Assembly (NCBI RefSeq): GCF_002564045.1
Contig: NZ_PDJK01000001.1
Location: 1,240,001-1,304,000, forward strand
DNA from: Amycolatopsis sulphurea
GTDB lineage: Bacteria > Actinomycetota > Actinomycetes > Mycobacteriales > Pseudonocardiaceae
Direction of reading: 5' to 3'
DNA: 64,000 nucleotides
Below are positions 49,526 through 58,233 of the stretch, one piece after another. The stretch's first letter is position 1; every line of letters begins with the position of its first letter. The notes beneath the pieces were generated by a model that searched no databases, was not told the DNA's origin, and was given only the letters and a program-made list of their open reading frames with translations. A program made the position numbers and the translations under genes.

Positions 49526-50176
49526 CTATTCCTGCCCGTGCCGGTGTGGTGGCTTCCGGTGGTCGTTTCGCTGCCGCTGGTAGGAACCCGGGGGGACGTC
49601 GTCGGAATTCTCTGCCGGTGAGGTGACCGGCGGCGGGCTCGGCGGGGCTGTTTCCTTGCTGGTGGCGCGAATCGTGCTGTCCGGCACGTCGGCGGTCGCC
49701 GGGGGTGGCACCGGACTCGCGGTGAGTGTGGTGATCGCTGTCGGCGGAGCGGACGACGGCACGGCCGGCGGTGGCACCGGCTCCCCGGCCGCGTCCCCGG
49801 CCGAGGACGGCCACAGCGCCCACACACCCAGCCCACCGAACGCAACCACTGCCGCCCCCGCAACGATCAGGGATCGCACCGGACGACGCCCGACCGACGG
49901 GGCCGTTTCCGCACTGGCTCCGTCGAGCAGCTCGTCAAGGCCGGACAACTCCGCCGTCGCCGGGCCGCCTGCCGCGGCCAGTTGCGCGGCCGCGGAGCCG
50001 CTTCGGTCGTCCAGCGCCCCGCCGAACACACCCTCCGGTACCGCCGGACCGTCCGTCACGGGCCGCTGCGCGCGAGGCGCACCGTCGATCCGCGGCATCG
50101 GCGCCGTCTCGGACATCCGCACCAGGCGCGCGACGGACTCCAGATCACCGGCCTCACCCGGCTCCGTGCCGGCCAT
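49526..50176 (-). CDS. Single-pass membrane protein with proline-rich tail, unknown function
   Basis: 216 residues from ATG 50176 with GGAGG upstream. The N-terminal ~105 residues are soluble and partly helical. One membrane helix, SLIVAGAAVVAFGGLGVWALWP, is followed by an exported low-complexity tail rich in Pro, Ser, Thr and Ala, ending in basic residues. The layout resembles an anti-sigma-like or cell-wall-spanning protein, but I do not recognise a family and no sigma gene is adjacent. Confidence 0.65.
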   Translation of the reverse strand: MAGTEPGEAGDLESVARLVRMSETAPMPRIDGAPRAQRPVTDGPAVPEGVFGGALDDRSGSAAAQLAAAGGPATAELSGLDELLDGASAETAPSVGRRPVRSLIVAGAAVVAFGGLGVWALWPSSAGDAAGEPVPPPAVPSSAPPTAITTLTASPVPPPATADVPDSTIRATSKETAPPSPPPVTSPAENSDDVPPGSYQRQRNDHRKPPHRHGQE

Positions 50177-50290
50177 CCCGACCTCCAGCCGCCGGAACAC
50201 CCGCACGGCACGACCGGCGGCCAGATCCTAGGGACCGTCCACCTACCTTGTAAACCACGGCTGCCGAACGGGCGCACGTAGGCCAAGGCT

Positions 50291-50337
50291 GTGAAGGGGC
50301 CCTTCACGGACTCTGAGTCTGTGAAGGGCCCCTTCAC
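50291..50337. repeat. 47-nt nested palindrome (GTGAAGGGGCCCTTCAC family)
   Basis: The full unit with GAGTCT in the right connector, so one mismatch in the long stem. It lies 3' of the acyl-CoA ligase gene. Confidence 0.9.
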
Positions 50338-50377
50338 AGACTTCAGGCTCCCGGCGCGCAGACCGAGTGAGCGCCGG

Positions 50378-51967
50378 TCACTGCCCTGCGAGCCCCGCGT
50401 GCGTCTCCCGCAGTGTGCGCTTCACGATCTTGCCGCTGGGGTTCTTCGGCAACGCGGCCACGAACACCACGTACTTCGGGCACTTGAACCCGGCCAGGTG
50501 CTCCCGGGTGTGCGCGAGCACCGCCTCCTCGGTCAGCGTCACGCCTTCGCGCGGCACCACCGCAGCGGTCACCGCCTCGATCCAGTGCGGATGCGACACC
50601 CCGAATACCGCTACCTCGGCCACCCCGTCAAGCAGGTAGAGCGCTTCCTCCACCTCGCGGCTGGCGACATTCTCGCCGCCGGTCTTGATCATGTCCTTCT
50701 TCCGGTCCACCACCGACAGATAGCCCTCGGCGTCCAGCACGCCGAGGTCGCCCGAGTGGAACCAGCCGCCCTCGAACGCGGCGGCCGTCTTCTCCTCGTC
50801 CTCGTAGTAGCCGAGCGTGGCGTGCGGGCTGCGGTGCACGATTTCGCCGACTTCGCCGGGCGGCAGGGCGCGGCCCTCGTCGTCGACGATCCGCGTCTCC
50901 ACATTCAGCGCCGCGCGGCCGGCCGAACCCGCCTTCGCCAGTTGCTCGTGCGGCTGCAGGATGGTGGCCAGCGGCGCCATCTCGGTCTGTCCGTAGAAGT
51001 TCCACAGCTGCACGTCCGGCAGCCTGCGCGCCAGCTCCCGCAGTACCTCAACCGGCATCGGCGACGCCCCGTAGTAGCCCTTCCTCAGGCTCGACAGATC
51101 GGTTTCATCGAAAGCCGGGTGGCGCAGCAGGGAAATCCACACCGTCGGCGGGGCGAACAGCTTCGTCGCCCGTTCCCGCGCCACGGCCGCGAGCAGCGCC
51201 GCCGGATCCGGGCCGGGCAGGATCACGCTCGTCGCGCCGAGGTAGACGTCGACCGAGAAGAAGCAGTCCAGCTGCGCGCAGTGGTAGAGCGGCAGGGAGT
51301 GCACCTCGATGTCGTCGCCGGACATGCCGCCGTCGAGCGCGCACGAAACGTACTGGCTGAGCAGTGAACGGCTGGACAGCAGCACCCCTTTCGGCCGCGA
51401 TTCGGTCCCGGAGGTGTACATCAGGCGCAGCGGATCGTCGTCGGCCACGAGGACGTTCGGCGCCGATTCGTCGCCCGGCCCGTCGATCCAGTCCGTGACG
51501 CTCGCCCAGCCGTCGCCGGAACCGCCGATCCGGGCGCGCAGCACGCCGGTCTTGCCCGCCCGCTCCAGCGCGGCCGCAGCGGTGTCCAGCAGCGCATCCT
51601 CCGCGATCAGCCCGGAGACGTCGGCGTGACCGAGGATGTAGGCGATCTCCTCGGCGCCGAGCATGAAGTTGACCGGCACCAGCACCAGCCCGAGCTTCGC
51701 GGCGGCGAACACCAGTACCGCGAACTCCCGGTTGTTGTGGCTCAACAAGGCGAGCCGGTCACCCTTGACGAGGCCGCGCGCAGCCAGCGCATGCGCACAC
51801 CGGTTGACCGACGCGTCGAACTCCCGGTAGGTGACCCGCCACTCCCCCGCCACGACGGCGATCCGGTCCGGATGACGCAGCGCAGCGCGGCGCACCATGT
51901 CGCCGACCGCGTGCTGCCGGGCGTGCTCGATGGCTTCGGTCGTCTCGGCGCGGTACTGGCTGGGCAT
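50378..51967 (-). CDS. Acyl-CoA ligase (ANL superfamily, FadD-like)
   Basis: 529 residues from ATG 51967. MYTSGTESRPKGV, YGQTEMAP, WFHSGDLGVLDAEGYLSVVDRKKDMIKTGGENV and the catalytic lysine in KNPSGKIVKRTL. It resembles medium- to long-chain fatty-acid-CoA ligases (FadD13-like). It stands alone; no catabolic partner is adjacent, so the acid substrate is unknown. Confidence 0.92.
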   Translation of the reverse strand: MPSQYRAETTEAIEHARQHAVGDMVRRAALRHPDRIAVVAGEWRVTYREFDASVNRCAHALAARGLVKGDRLALLSHNNREFAVLVFAAAKLGLVLVPVNFMLGAEEIAYILGHADVSGLIAEDALLDTAAAALERAGKTGVLRARIGGSGDGWASVTDWIDGPGDESAPNVLVADDDPLRLMYTSGTESRPKGVLLSSRSLLSQYVSCALDGGMSGDDIEVHSLPLYHCAQLDCFFSVDVYLGATSVILPGPDPAALLAAVARERATKLFAPPTVWISLLRHPAFDETDLSSLRKGYYGASPMPVEVLRELARRLPDVQLWNFYGQTEMAPLATILQPHEQLAKAGSAGRAALNVETRIVDDEGRALPPGEVGEIVHRSPHATLGYYEDEEKTAAAFEGGWFHSGDLGVLDAEGYLSVVDRKKDMIKTGGENVASREVEEALYLLDGVAEVAVFGVSHPHWIEAVTAAVVPREGVTLTEEAVLAHTREHLAGFKCPKYVVFVAALPKNPSGKIVKRTLRETHAGLAGQ

Positions 51968-52059
51968 AGCCGGAGTCTCATCCACTGCCCGGACCAGCGC
52001 AACCTGCCGGTGATCACCGCACCGGCCCCCCTCGGAACGGCCGGGAAGATCGAGGCGGC

Positions 52060-52425
52060 TCAGCCGTCCTTCGCCCACACCCGGACCGCGGCCGCCACCA
52101 GGATCCCGGCCGCGCCGAGCACGATCCCGGCCACCAGCAACCCCGAGGCGATCAGTCCGAGCGCGGCAACGCCGAACAACGCCACCTCAAGGAAGAACCG
52201 CGTCGGCTCCGGCGCCCGGCGTTTCGCCTTGGGCGCCACCACGAACATCCAGATCACTGCGGCCAGCGCCGGCCACAGGACCCCCGCCAGCACATCGAGC
52301 AGCACGCCCCCGCCGAGCCGGGCACCCGCCACCGCGAGCCCGGCCAGCAGCGCCAGCTCGGTGCAGAACCGGATGACCAGCACGAAGCCGCCGAAGCCGC
52401 GCAGCGCGGGAGGAGTCGTGGTCAC
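52060..52425 (-). CDS. YrdB-like (DUF2568) membrane protein
   Basis: 121 residues with four membrane helices: FVLVIRFCTELALLAGLAVAGARLGGG, WPALAAVIWMFVVAPKAKRRAPEPTRFFLEVALFGVAALGL, and a last helix to the end. The APKAKRR loop is typical of YrdB proteins. Function unknown. Its first ~10 codons and upstream region are duplicated at 57.65 kb. Confidence 0.8.
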   Translation of the reverse strand: MTTTPPALRGFGGFVLVIRFCTELALLAGLAVAGARLGGGVLLDVLAGVLWPALAAVIWMFVVAPKAKRRAPEPTRFFLEVALFGVAALGLIASGLLVAGIVLGAAGILVAAAVRVWAKDG

Positions 52426-52549
52426 CCCGGCAGCGTAACGGCCCCGGCCGGTCGATCGCCCAACCGCCCTGCCCGGCGACTTCCCGCCCGAAATGCCCCA
52501 GCCGAAAGGCTGTGAAGGGAACCTTTTGCGCGGCGACCCCCAGCCGAAA
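52392..52549. repeat. 158-bp dispersed repeat, copy 1 (156/158 identical to 57650-57807)
   Basis: It spans the start of the YrdB-like gene and 124 bp upstream, ending in the GGCTGTGAAGGGAACCTTTTG segment. The two copies differ at two positions without indels. Confidence 0.9.
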
Positions 52550-52614
52550 AGCTGGTATTCCGCGCCGCAGTACGTACCAACCGGATTCCCTCACGATCCA
52601 CCTGGCGCGCCGGC

Positions 52615-52657
52615 GCCCGGCCCTTGGCCACGGCGGCGCCGTGGCCAAGGGCCGGGC
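52615..52657. repeat. Perfect palindrome, 20-bp stem with three-base loop
   Basis: GCCCGGCCCTTGGCCACGGC, GGC, and the exact complement. It sits upstream of both flanking genes, so it is not a conventional terminator. It could form a cruciform or an RNA hairpin in a long leader. Confidence 0.85.
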
Positions 52658-52876
52658 AGCCGCCTCCCGGATTTCACGATGCGCAACCGACCGGACCACC
52701 CCGGACCACCGGACCGCCTCCCCGACATTCTCCCCTGGACCCCGCCCCCATCCCGTCAATTCCTGCCCACGCCCCGTCGCCTCCGGCTGACCAGCGGCTT
52801 TCCCGGCATTCGAAGTGACCGGCCGACCACCCAGCGTCACCCCGGCGCCCGGCTTCGCAACATCTTGGCAATCACC

Positions 52877-52927
52877 TTGACACCGACTGTGGTCCGGACC
52901 ACTCTCTCCATATTGGTCTACACCATT
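52877..52927 (+). promoter_or_regulatory. Promoter region with two DasR-like operators
   Basis: -35 TTGACA at 52877. Site 1, TGTGGTCCGGACCACT (52888-52903), matches the dre consensus ACTGGTCTAGACCACT at 12 of 16 positions. Site 2, ATTGGTCTACACCATT (52912-52927), matches at 13 of 16. DasR is the GntR repressor of aminosugar and chitin use, released by glucosamine-6-phosphate. The -10 could not be fixed. Confidence 0.7.
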
Positions 52928-52971
52928 CGGCAGAGCGGCCCGGGGTGGCCTGCTCCGAAAGGACGGGACGA

Positions 52972-54264
52972 GTGAAGCGCTGGCTCAAGCTGGCGGCCGG
53001 GGCCGCCGCCATCACGCTCGCGACCGCCGGGTGCGCCGGCTCCGGCGGGAGTCCGGACGCCGCGGCACCGGGCGGTGGACAGGGTGGCACGCTGACGGTC
53101 TGGCTGATGACCGGCTCCGCGCCGGAGAGTCTCACCCAGGAGCTGAACCGGGAGTTCGAAGCAGCCCATCCGGGCGTCAAGGTCGACTACCAAGTCCAGC
53201 AGTGGAACGGGATCCAGCAGAAGCTGACCACCGCGCTGGCCGGCGACACCCCGCCGGACGTGATCGAGGTCGGCAGCACGCAGACGCCGGCGTTCGAGGC
53301 GCAGGGCGTGCTGCAGGACCTCACCGGCGACGTGGCGAACCTCAACGGTGCCCAGTGGCTGGCTGGGCTCAAGGCTTCCGGCGAGTACGAGGGCAAGACC
53401 TACGGCGTGCCTTTCTACGCCGCGAGCCGGGAGGTCATCTACCGCAAGGATATGTTCGAGCAGGCGGGCATCACCAAGCCGCCCGCGTCGAACCAGGAAT
53501 GGCTCGACGCGATCGCCAGGCTGAAGGCGAAGTTCGGCAGTGACAAGGACTTCCAGCCGCTCTACCTGCCGGGCCAGAACTGGTACGCACTGCTGTCGCT
53601 TATCTGGGACAACGGCGGTGAGGTCGCCAAGTCCGGCGGCAAGGGCTTCAAGTCCACTCTGGACAGTCCAGGGTCGAAGGCGGGCCTCGAATTCTACAAA
53701 CAGCTCGTGGACGCCTCGGGCACCACCGCACCGAAGGACAACGACGAGGCCAACCCGCAGCAGGCCGGCATCTACGGCGGCGGCAAGGTCGCGATGTTCA
53801 TCGGCACGCCGAGCGAGCTGCCGACCGCGGCGAAGACCGATCCGGGCATCACCGCGAAGACCGGCGCGTTCCCGATCCCCTCGCGCACCGGCGGGGCCGG
53901 CGCCCCGGTGTTCCTCGGCGGCTCGAACCTGGTCGTGCCGGTCAACAGCAAGCACATCGACCTGGCCAAGGACTACCTGAAGCTGCTGACCGGCGCCAAG
54001 TACATGACGCAGATGGCCGCGGCGGGCACCGTGCCGGGCACCTCCACCGACGTCGCCGCGCTGGCCAAGGACCCGCTCGGCGCGGTGATGGCGCAGACCT
54101 CGAAGAACGGCCGCACGGTGCCGGCCAGCCCGAAGTGGGGTGAAGTCGAATCCGGGCAGAACCCGATCAAGGACATGCTCACCGCGTACCTGACCGGAAA
54201 GAAGAGCCTGGACCAGGCGACCGCGGACGCGAACACCGCGCTCGACAAGATCATCGGCGGATGA
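52972..54264 (+). CDS. Sugar ABC transporter substrate-binding lipoprotein (DasA/NgcE-like)
   Basis: 430 residues from GTG 52972. Signal peptide with lipobox ATAGC (Cys21). The mature protein is an SBP_bac_1 sugar binder: LTVWLMTGSAPESLTQELNREFEAAHPGVKVDYQVQQWNGIQQKLTTALAGDTPPDVIEVGSTQTPAF and YGVPFYAASREVIYRKDMFEQAG. With two permeases, a GH3 N-acetylglucosaminidase and dre-like sites upstream it probably binds chitobiose or GlcNAc. No ATPase is encoded; such systems use the shared MsiK-type ATPase. Confidence 0.92.
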   Translation: MKRWLKLAAGAAAITLATAGCAGSGGSPDAAAPGGGQGGTLTVWLMTGSAPESLTQELNREFEAAHPGVKVDYQVQQWNGIQQKLTTALAGDTPPDVIEVGSTQTPAFEAQGVLQDLTGDVANLNGAQWLAGLKASGEYEGKTYGVPFYAASREVIYRKDMFEQAGITKPPASNQEWLDAIARLKAKFGSDKDFQPLYLPGQNWYALLSLIWDNGGEVAKSGGKGFKSTLDSPGSKAGLEFYKQLVDASGTTAPKDNDEANPQQAGIYGGGKVAMFIGTPSELPTAAKTDPGITAKTGAFPIPSRTGGAGAPVFLGGSNLVVPVNSKHIDLAKDYLKLLTGAKYMTQMAAAGTVPGTSTDVAALAKDPLGAVMAQTSKNGRTVPASPKWGEVESGQNPIKDMLTAYLTGKKSLDQATADANTALDKIIGG

Positions 54265-55238
54265 CCGCGACGAAGGACGCACTGCTGCCGGCGGGGCCGC
54301 CCCCGCCGGCAGCGGCTCGCGTCGGTCTCGTGAAACGAGTGTGGAGCCGCGGCCAGCTGACCCCGTATCTGCTGCTCCTGCCCGCCCTCGCCGCGGTGCT
54401 GGTGCTGCTCGGCTGGCCCACCGTGCAGATGCTCGGCATCAGCCTGCGCAAGCTCGACCTGCGCGAACTGGTGACCGGCAAGGCGATCTGGGTGGGCCTG
54501 CAGAACTACACCGACGCCCTCACCGATCCGGAGTTCTGGACGGTCACCGTCCGCACCGTCGTCTTCACGGCCGCGCTGGTGGCCACGACGCTGCTGATCG
54601 CCCTGCTGATCGCGGTGCTCATGCGCCATCTGAACCCGGTGGTGCGGATCGTCGTGCAGATCTCGCTGGTGCTGGCCTGGGCGGTGCCGGTGATCTCCAC
54701 GACGACGGTGTTCCAATGGATTTTCGACCAGCAGTACGGAATCCTCAACAAGACGCTCGACAAGCTGGGGTTCCACTCGTTCATCGGCTACTCCTGGTTC
54801 GCCAGCGGCACCAGCACCCTGGTCGTGATCGGCCTGCTGGTGCTCTGGCAGGCGGTGCCGTTCGTCGCGTTCACGCTCTACGCCGGGCTGCTCGGGGTGC
54901 CGCGCGAGCAGTACGAGGCGGCCGGGATCGACGGCGCCGGGCCGTGGCAGACCTTCCGCGCGGTGACCTGGCCGGTGATCCGGCCGATCCTGACCATGGT
55001 CACGTTCCTGTCCCTGCTGTGGGACTTCACTATGTTCGCGCAGGTCTGGGCGATCCGCCAAGGCGGTCCGGACGGCGCCAGCACCACGCTGGCCATCCTG
55101 CAGTATCTCAAGGGCATCGCGGGCAGCCACTTCGGTTCGGCCGCGGCGATCGCCACCATCATGCTGGTGCTGCTGCTGGCGGTCACCGCCCGGTACGTGC
55201 AACTGCTGGTGCGGAGCAAGGACGGTGAACTCGCGTGA
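54261..55238 (+). CDS. Sugar ABC transporter permease 1 (DasB-like)
   Basis: 325 residues with six membrane helices; the first follows VWSRGQLTPYLLLLPALAAVLVLLGWP. The coupling loop is EQYEAAGIDGAGPWQTFRAVTWPVIRP. Its start overlaps the lipoprotein stop (ATGA). It forms the pore with the next gene product. Confidence 0.93.
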   Translation: MTATKDALLPAGPPPPAAARVGLVKRVWSRGQLTPYLLLLPALAAVLVLLGWPTVQMLGISLRKLDLRELVTGKAIWVGLQNYTDALTDPEFWTVTVRTVVFTAALVATTLLIALLIAVLMRHLNPVVRIVVQISLVLAWAVPVISTTTVFQWIFDQQYGILNKTLDKLGFHSFIGYSWFASGTSTLVVIGLLVLWQAVPFVAFTLYAGLLGVPREQYEAAGIDGAGPWQTFRAVTWPVIRPILTMVTFLSLLWDFTMFAQVWAIRQGGPDGASTTLAILQYLKGIAGSHFGSAAAIATIMLVLLLAVTARYVQLLVRSKDGELA

Positions 55239-56065
55239 GAAAGTCCTTGGCCCAGCGGATCACGCTGTCCGTGCTCGGCGTGCTCGTCGCACTGGTGTTC
55301 CTGTTCCCGACGTACTGGATGTTCACCACCGCGCTGAAGACGCCGGGCGAGATCCTGTCGCCGAAATTCGATCTGCTCCCCTCGTCGGCGACGTTGTCGA
55401 ACTTCGCTTCGGCGCTGACGAAGCCCGGCTTCCTGACCTATCTCGGCAACAGCCTGATCGTCACGCTCGGCGCGGTGCTCGCGGCGCTGGTGGTCGGGGT
55501 GCTGGCGGCGATTCCGCTGGCCCGGTTCCGCTTCCGCGGGCGCAAGGGGTTCCTGCTGCTGGTCCTGGTCGCGCAGCTCGCCCCGCTGTCCGCGCTGTTC
55601 ATCCCGATGTACCTGCTGATGCGCGACATCGGGCTGCTGAACACGCTGCCCTCGCTACTGCTGGTGTACTTCGCGACTTCACTGCCGTTCACCGTGTGGA
55701 TGCTCTACGGGTTCGTCAACGGGATCCCCTACGATCTCGAAGAGGCCGCGATGATCGACGGGTGCAGCCGGACCGGCGCGTTCCGCCGGGTCACCCTGCC
55801 GCTGCTCGGTCCCGGGCTCGTCACCACCTCGGTGTTCAGCTTCATCACCGCGTGGAACGAGTTCCTGTTCGCGCTGGTGTTCATGCGGGACCAGGCGAAG
55901 CAGACGCTGCCGGTGTGGCTGTCCTCGTTCCGCACCGCGTTCTCCGTGGACTGGGGCGGAGTGATGGCCGCGTCGGTGGTCTACGCGATCCCCGCGGTGG
56001 TGTTCTTCCTGATCGTGCAACGAAAACTCGTGTCCGGCATGACCGCCGGCGCGGTGAAGGGATAG
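55235..56065 (+). CDS. Sugar ABC transporter permease 2 (DasC-like)
   Basis: 276 residues from GTG 55235 (GTGA overlap). Six membrane helices and the coupling loop DLEEAAMIDGCSRTGAFRRVTLPLLGPG. WNEFLFALVFM is typical of MalG-type sugar permeases. Confidence 0.93.
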   Translation: MRKSLAQRITLSVLGVLVALVFLFPTYWMFTTALKTPGEILSPKFDLLPSSATLSNFASALTKPGFLTYLGNSLIVTLGAVLAALVVGVLAAIPLARFRFRGRKGFLLLVLVAQLAPLSALFIPMYLLMRDIGLLNTLPSLLLVYFATSLPFTVWMLYGFVNGIPYDLEEAAMIDGCSRTGAFRRVTLPLLGPGLVTTSVFSFITAWNEFLFALVFMRDQAKQTLPVWLSSFRTAFSVDWGGVMAASVVYAIPAVVFFLIVQRKLVSGMTAGAVKG

Positions 56066-56068
56066 CCG

Positions 56069-57508
56069 ATGCCGAACCTCCGCAGCTGGGCCGAAGCCGT
56101 GCTGCTGCCCGGTTTCGCCGGTACGACCGCCCCGGAGTGGCTGCTGCGGCGGCTCGCGGACGGCCTCGGCGGGGTGATCCTGTTCGGCCGCAACGTGGTC
56201 GACGACGAGCAGGTCGCCGCGCTCACCTCCGCCCTGCGCGCCGAACGCGAGGACGTCGTGGTCGGCATCGACGAGGAAGGCGGCGACGTCACCCGGCTGG
56301 ACGTCGCCACCGGTTCCTTCGTGCCCGGCCCGCTCGCGCTCGGCGCCACCGGGGACCCGGAACTCACCACGTCCGTCGCGGCGGCGCTCGGCGAACGGCT
56401 CGCCGCGTGCGGGGTGACGGTGAACCTGGCCCCGTGCGCCGACCTGACGCTCGCCGCGGAAGACCCGATCATCGGTGTACGGGCGTTCGGCACGGATCCG
56501 GCGACCGCCGCCCCGCACGTCGCGGCGTACGTGACAGGGCTGCAAAAGTACGGCGTGGCAGCCTGCGCGAAGCACTTCCCCGGCCACGGCGCGGCGACCG
56601 AGGATTCGCACGTCACGCTCCCCGTCCTCCCCCGGACGCCGGAGGAACTGCGCTCCATCGAGCTGGTCCCGTTCGCCGCGGCCATCCAGGCGGGTGTGCG
56701 CTCGGTGATGTCGGGCCACCTCGTGATCCCCGACTGGGGCGAGGCCCCGGCGACGCTGAACCGGACCGCGCTCACCGAGGTGCTGCGGGGCGAACTCGGC
56801 TTCACCGGTGCGGTAATCACGGATGCCCTGGAGATGGGTGCCATCTCCGGCGCCTACGGCAGGCACGACGGGCTGGGCGACGCCGCGGTACGGGCGCTGG
56901 CCGCCGGGGCGGACGCGTTGTGCATCGGTGGCGCCGCGTTCGACGTCGCCACCCTGGACCGGGTCACCGCAACGATCGTGACAGCCGTCGCCGAGGGAAC
57001 CCTGCCCGAGGAACGCCTCGCCGATGCAGCCTCCCGGACGGCCTCGCTGGGCACCTCCCCGTCCGCCGCCCCGCTACGCCCGGTCGACCACACGCTGGGG
57101 ATGGCAGCCGCTCGCGCCGCACTGCGGATCACCGGCACACCCGCCCTCGCCGGACCACCGCTGGTCCTCGACGTACGCACCGACCCGACCCTCGCGGCCG
57201 GGCCGATGCCGTGGGGCCTGGGACCACACCTGACCGAGCTGGTCCCCGGCACTCGGGCACTCACCGTCGGCCCCGGCGATGCGGAGCAGGTGCTCGCCGA
57301 GGCCGCATCGTGGCCGAGCGTCGTGGTGGTCACCCGGGAAGCACACCGGCACCCGGCAGTGCGGGAACTCCTCGACCGGCTGTCCACTGTAGACTACATT
57401 CGAGTGGAGACCGGGGCACCCGGCCCGGCCTCCGGGGAGCGGCCGCGGATCGATACGTTCAGCGGGTCGTTCGTGAGCCTGCGCGCGGCTGCGGAGTATC
57501 TGGCCTGA
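56069..57508 (+). CDS. GH3 beta-N-acetylglucosaminidase (NagZ-type motif)
   Basis: 479 residues, three bases after the permease stop. The catalytic core has GVDEEGGDVTRL-like IDEEGGDVTRL, the NagZ His-Asp dyad motif KHFPGHGAATEDSHV, and the nucleophile loop VITDALEMGAISGAYG. The motif separates N-acetylglucosaminidases from beta-glucosidases in family 3. No signal peptide: it would split imported chitobiose or muropeptide sugar in the cytosol, as expected for a Das-type operon. The C-terminal 170 residues form the usual second domain. Confidence 0.92.
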   Translation: MPNLRSWAEAVLLPGFAGTTAPEWLLRRLADGLGGVILFGRNVVDDEQVAALTSALRAEREDVVVGIDEEGGDVTRLDVATGSFVPGPLALGATGDPELTTSVAAALGERLAACGVTVNLAPCADLTLAAEDPIIGVRAFGTDPATAAPHVAAYVTGLQKYGVAACAKHFPGHGAATEDSHVTLPVLPRTPEELRSIELVPFAAAIQAGVRSVMSGHLVIPDWGEAPATLNRTALTEVLRGELGFTGAVITDALEMGAISGAYGRHDGLGDAAVRALAAGADALCIGGAAFDVATLDRVTATIVTAVAEGTLPEERLADAASRTASLGTSPSAAPLRPVDHTLGMAAARAALRITGTPALAGPPLVLDVRTDPTLAAGPMPWGLGPHLTELVPGTRALTVGPGDAEQVLAEAASWPSVVVVTREAHRHPAVRELLDRLSTVDYIRVETGAPGPASGERPRIDTFSGSFVSLRAAAEYLA

Positions 57509-57649
57509 ACGAGGCGCCTCACGTGGTCGCCACCCGGCCACGCGGCACCCTCGATCGAGAGTCCATAGTGGACCAGACGAAGGCCCCACCCGACATCCGG
57601 GAGCCGGCCGCGAATCGACACATTCAGCAGTGGATCTGCGATCCCTGCA

Positions 57650-57807
57650 CGAAGCCGCGCAGCGCGGGAGGAGTCGTGGTCACCCCCGCAGCGTAACGGC
57701 CCCGGCCGGTCGATCACCCAACCGCCCTGCCCGGCGACTTCCCGCCCGAAATGCCCCAGCCGAAAGGCTGTGAAGGGAACCTTTTGCGCGGCGACCCCCA
57801 GCCGAAA
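57650..57807. repeat. 158-bp dispersed repeat, copy 2
   Basis: The second copy of the segment at 52392-52549, in the same orientation, with two substitutions. It carries only the first codons of the YrdB-like gene and abuts the 3' end of the regulator pseudogene, whose reading frame it cuts off. Confidence 0.9.
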
Positions 57808-58180
57808 GAATAGCAGAATTCGATCACCAGCTCCGCGACGGTCACGTCCAAGGGCGTGCCGAACGTCGCGGCAGTACCAAAAAACTCAGCTCCCTGCCAC
57901 GACGGCGGTACCGCAACGGCACGAAGATGTCGCCGGGACCAGGGATCTCCACCTCCGGAACCGGTTGCGCGCACGGATAACCGCGTAGCTCGGCGAGCCC
58001 CGGATCGGCAGTCTGCTCAACCTGGCGGCGGAGCCGGCCTAGCAGGTGCGCGCGCCACTCCCCCAGATTCAGCACGTGCGGCGCCATCCCCGTCCGGGTG
58101 GAGGGCGACCCGCAGGACGTTGACCGGACCGTCCAGCAATTTCGGCGAAACACCCTCGATGAGCGCGGAATCCGTTGCCG
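57800..58180 (-). pseudogene. XRE/HTH regulator, C-terminal remnant with two frameshifts
   Basis: Three reverse-strand frames in succession give a continuous match to the C-terminal part of a common actinobacterial HTH regulator: SALIEGVSPKLLDGPVNVLRVALHPDG, then MAPHVLNLGEWRAHLLGRLRRQVEQTADPGLAEL..., then FFGTAATFGTPLDVTVAELVIE. The first shift is an extra G in a GGGG run near 58090, the second a lost T in a T run near 57883. The frame then enters the dispersed repeat. The DNA-binding half is absent. Confidence 0.65.
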
Positions 58181-58205
58181 GACAAGGAGATTCACGAAGA
58201 CTCGT

Positions 58206-58230
58206 GGTGCCGGGTCAGCGACCCGGCACC
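58206..58230 (-). terminator. Terminator after the DUF4190 protein gene
   Basis: GGTGCCGGGTC-AGC-GACCCGGCACC, a perfect 11-bp stem four bases after the stop codon at 58234. Confidence 0.8.
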
Positions 58231-58233
58231 GCC

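Larger units (their letters stand above)
52426..52971. other. Divergent intergenic region with long palindrome and Das-type operators
   Basis: 546 bp without a supported gene. It contains part of the dispersed repeat, a 20-bp-stem palindrome at 52615-52657, and the promoter/operators of the aminosugar importer at 52877-52927. Confidence 0.65.
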
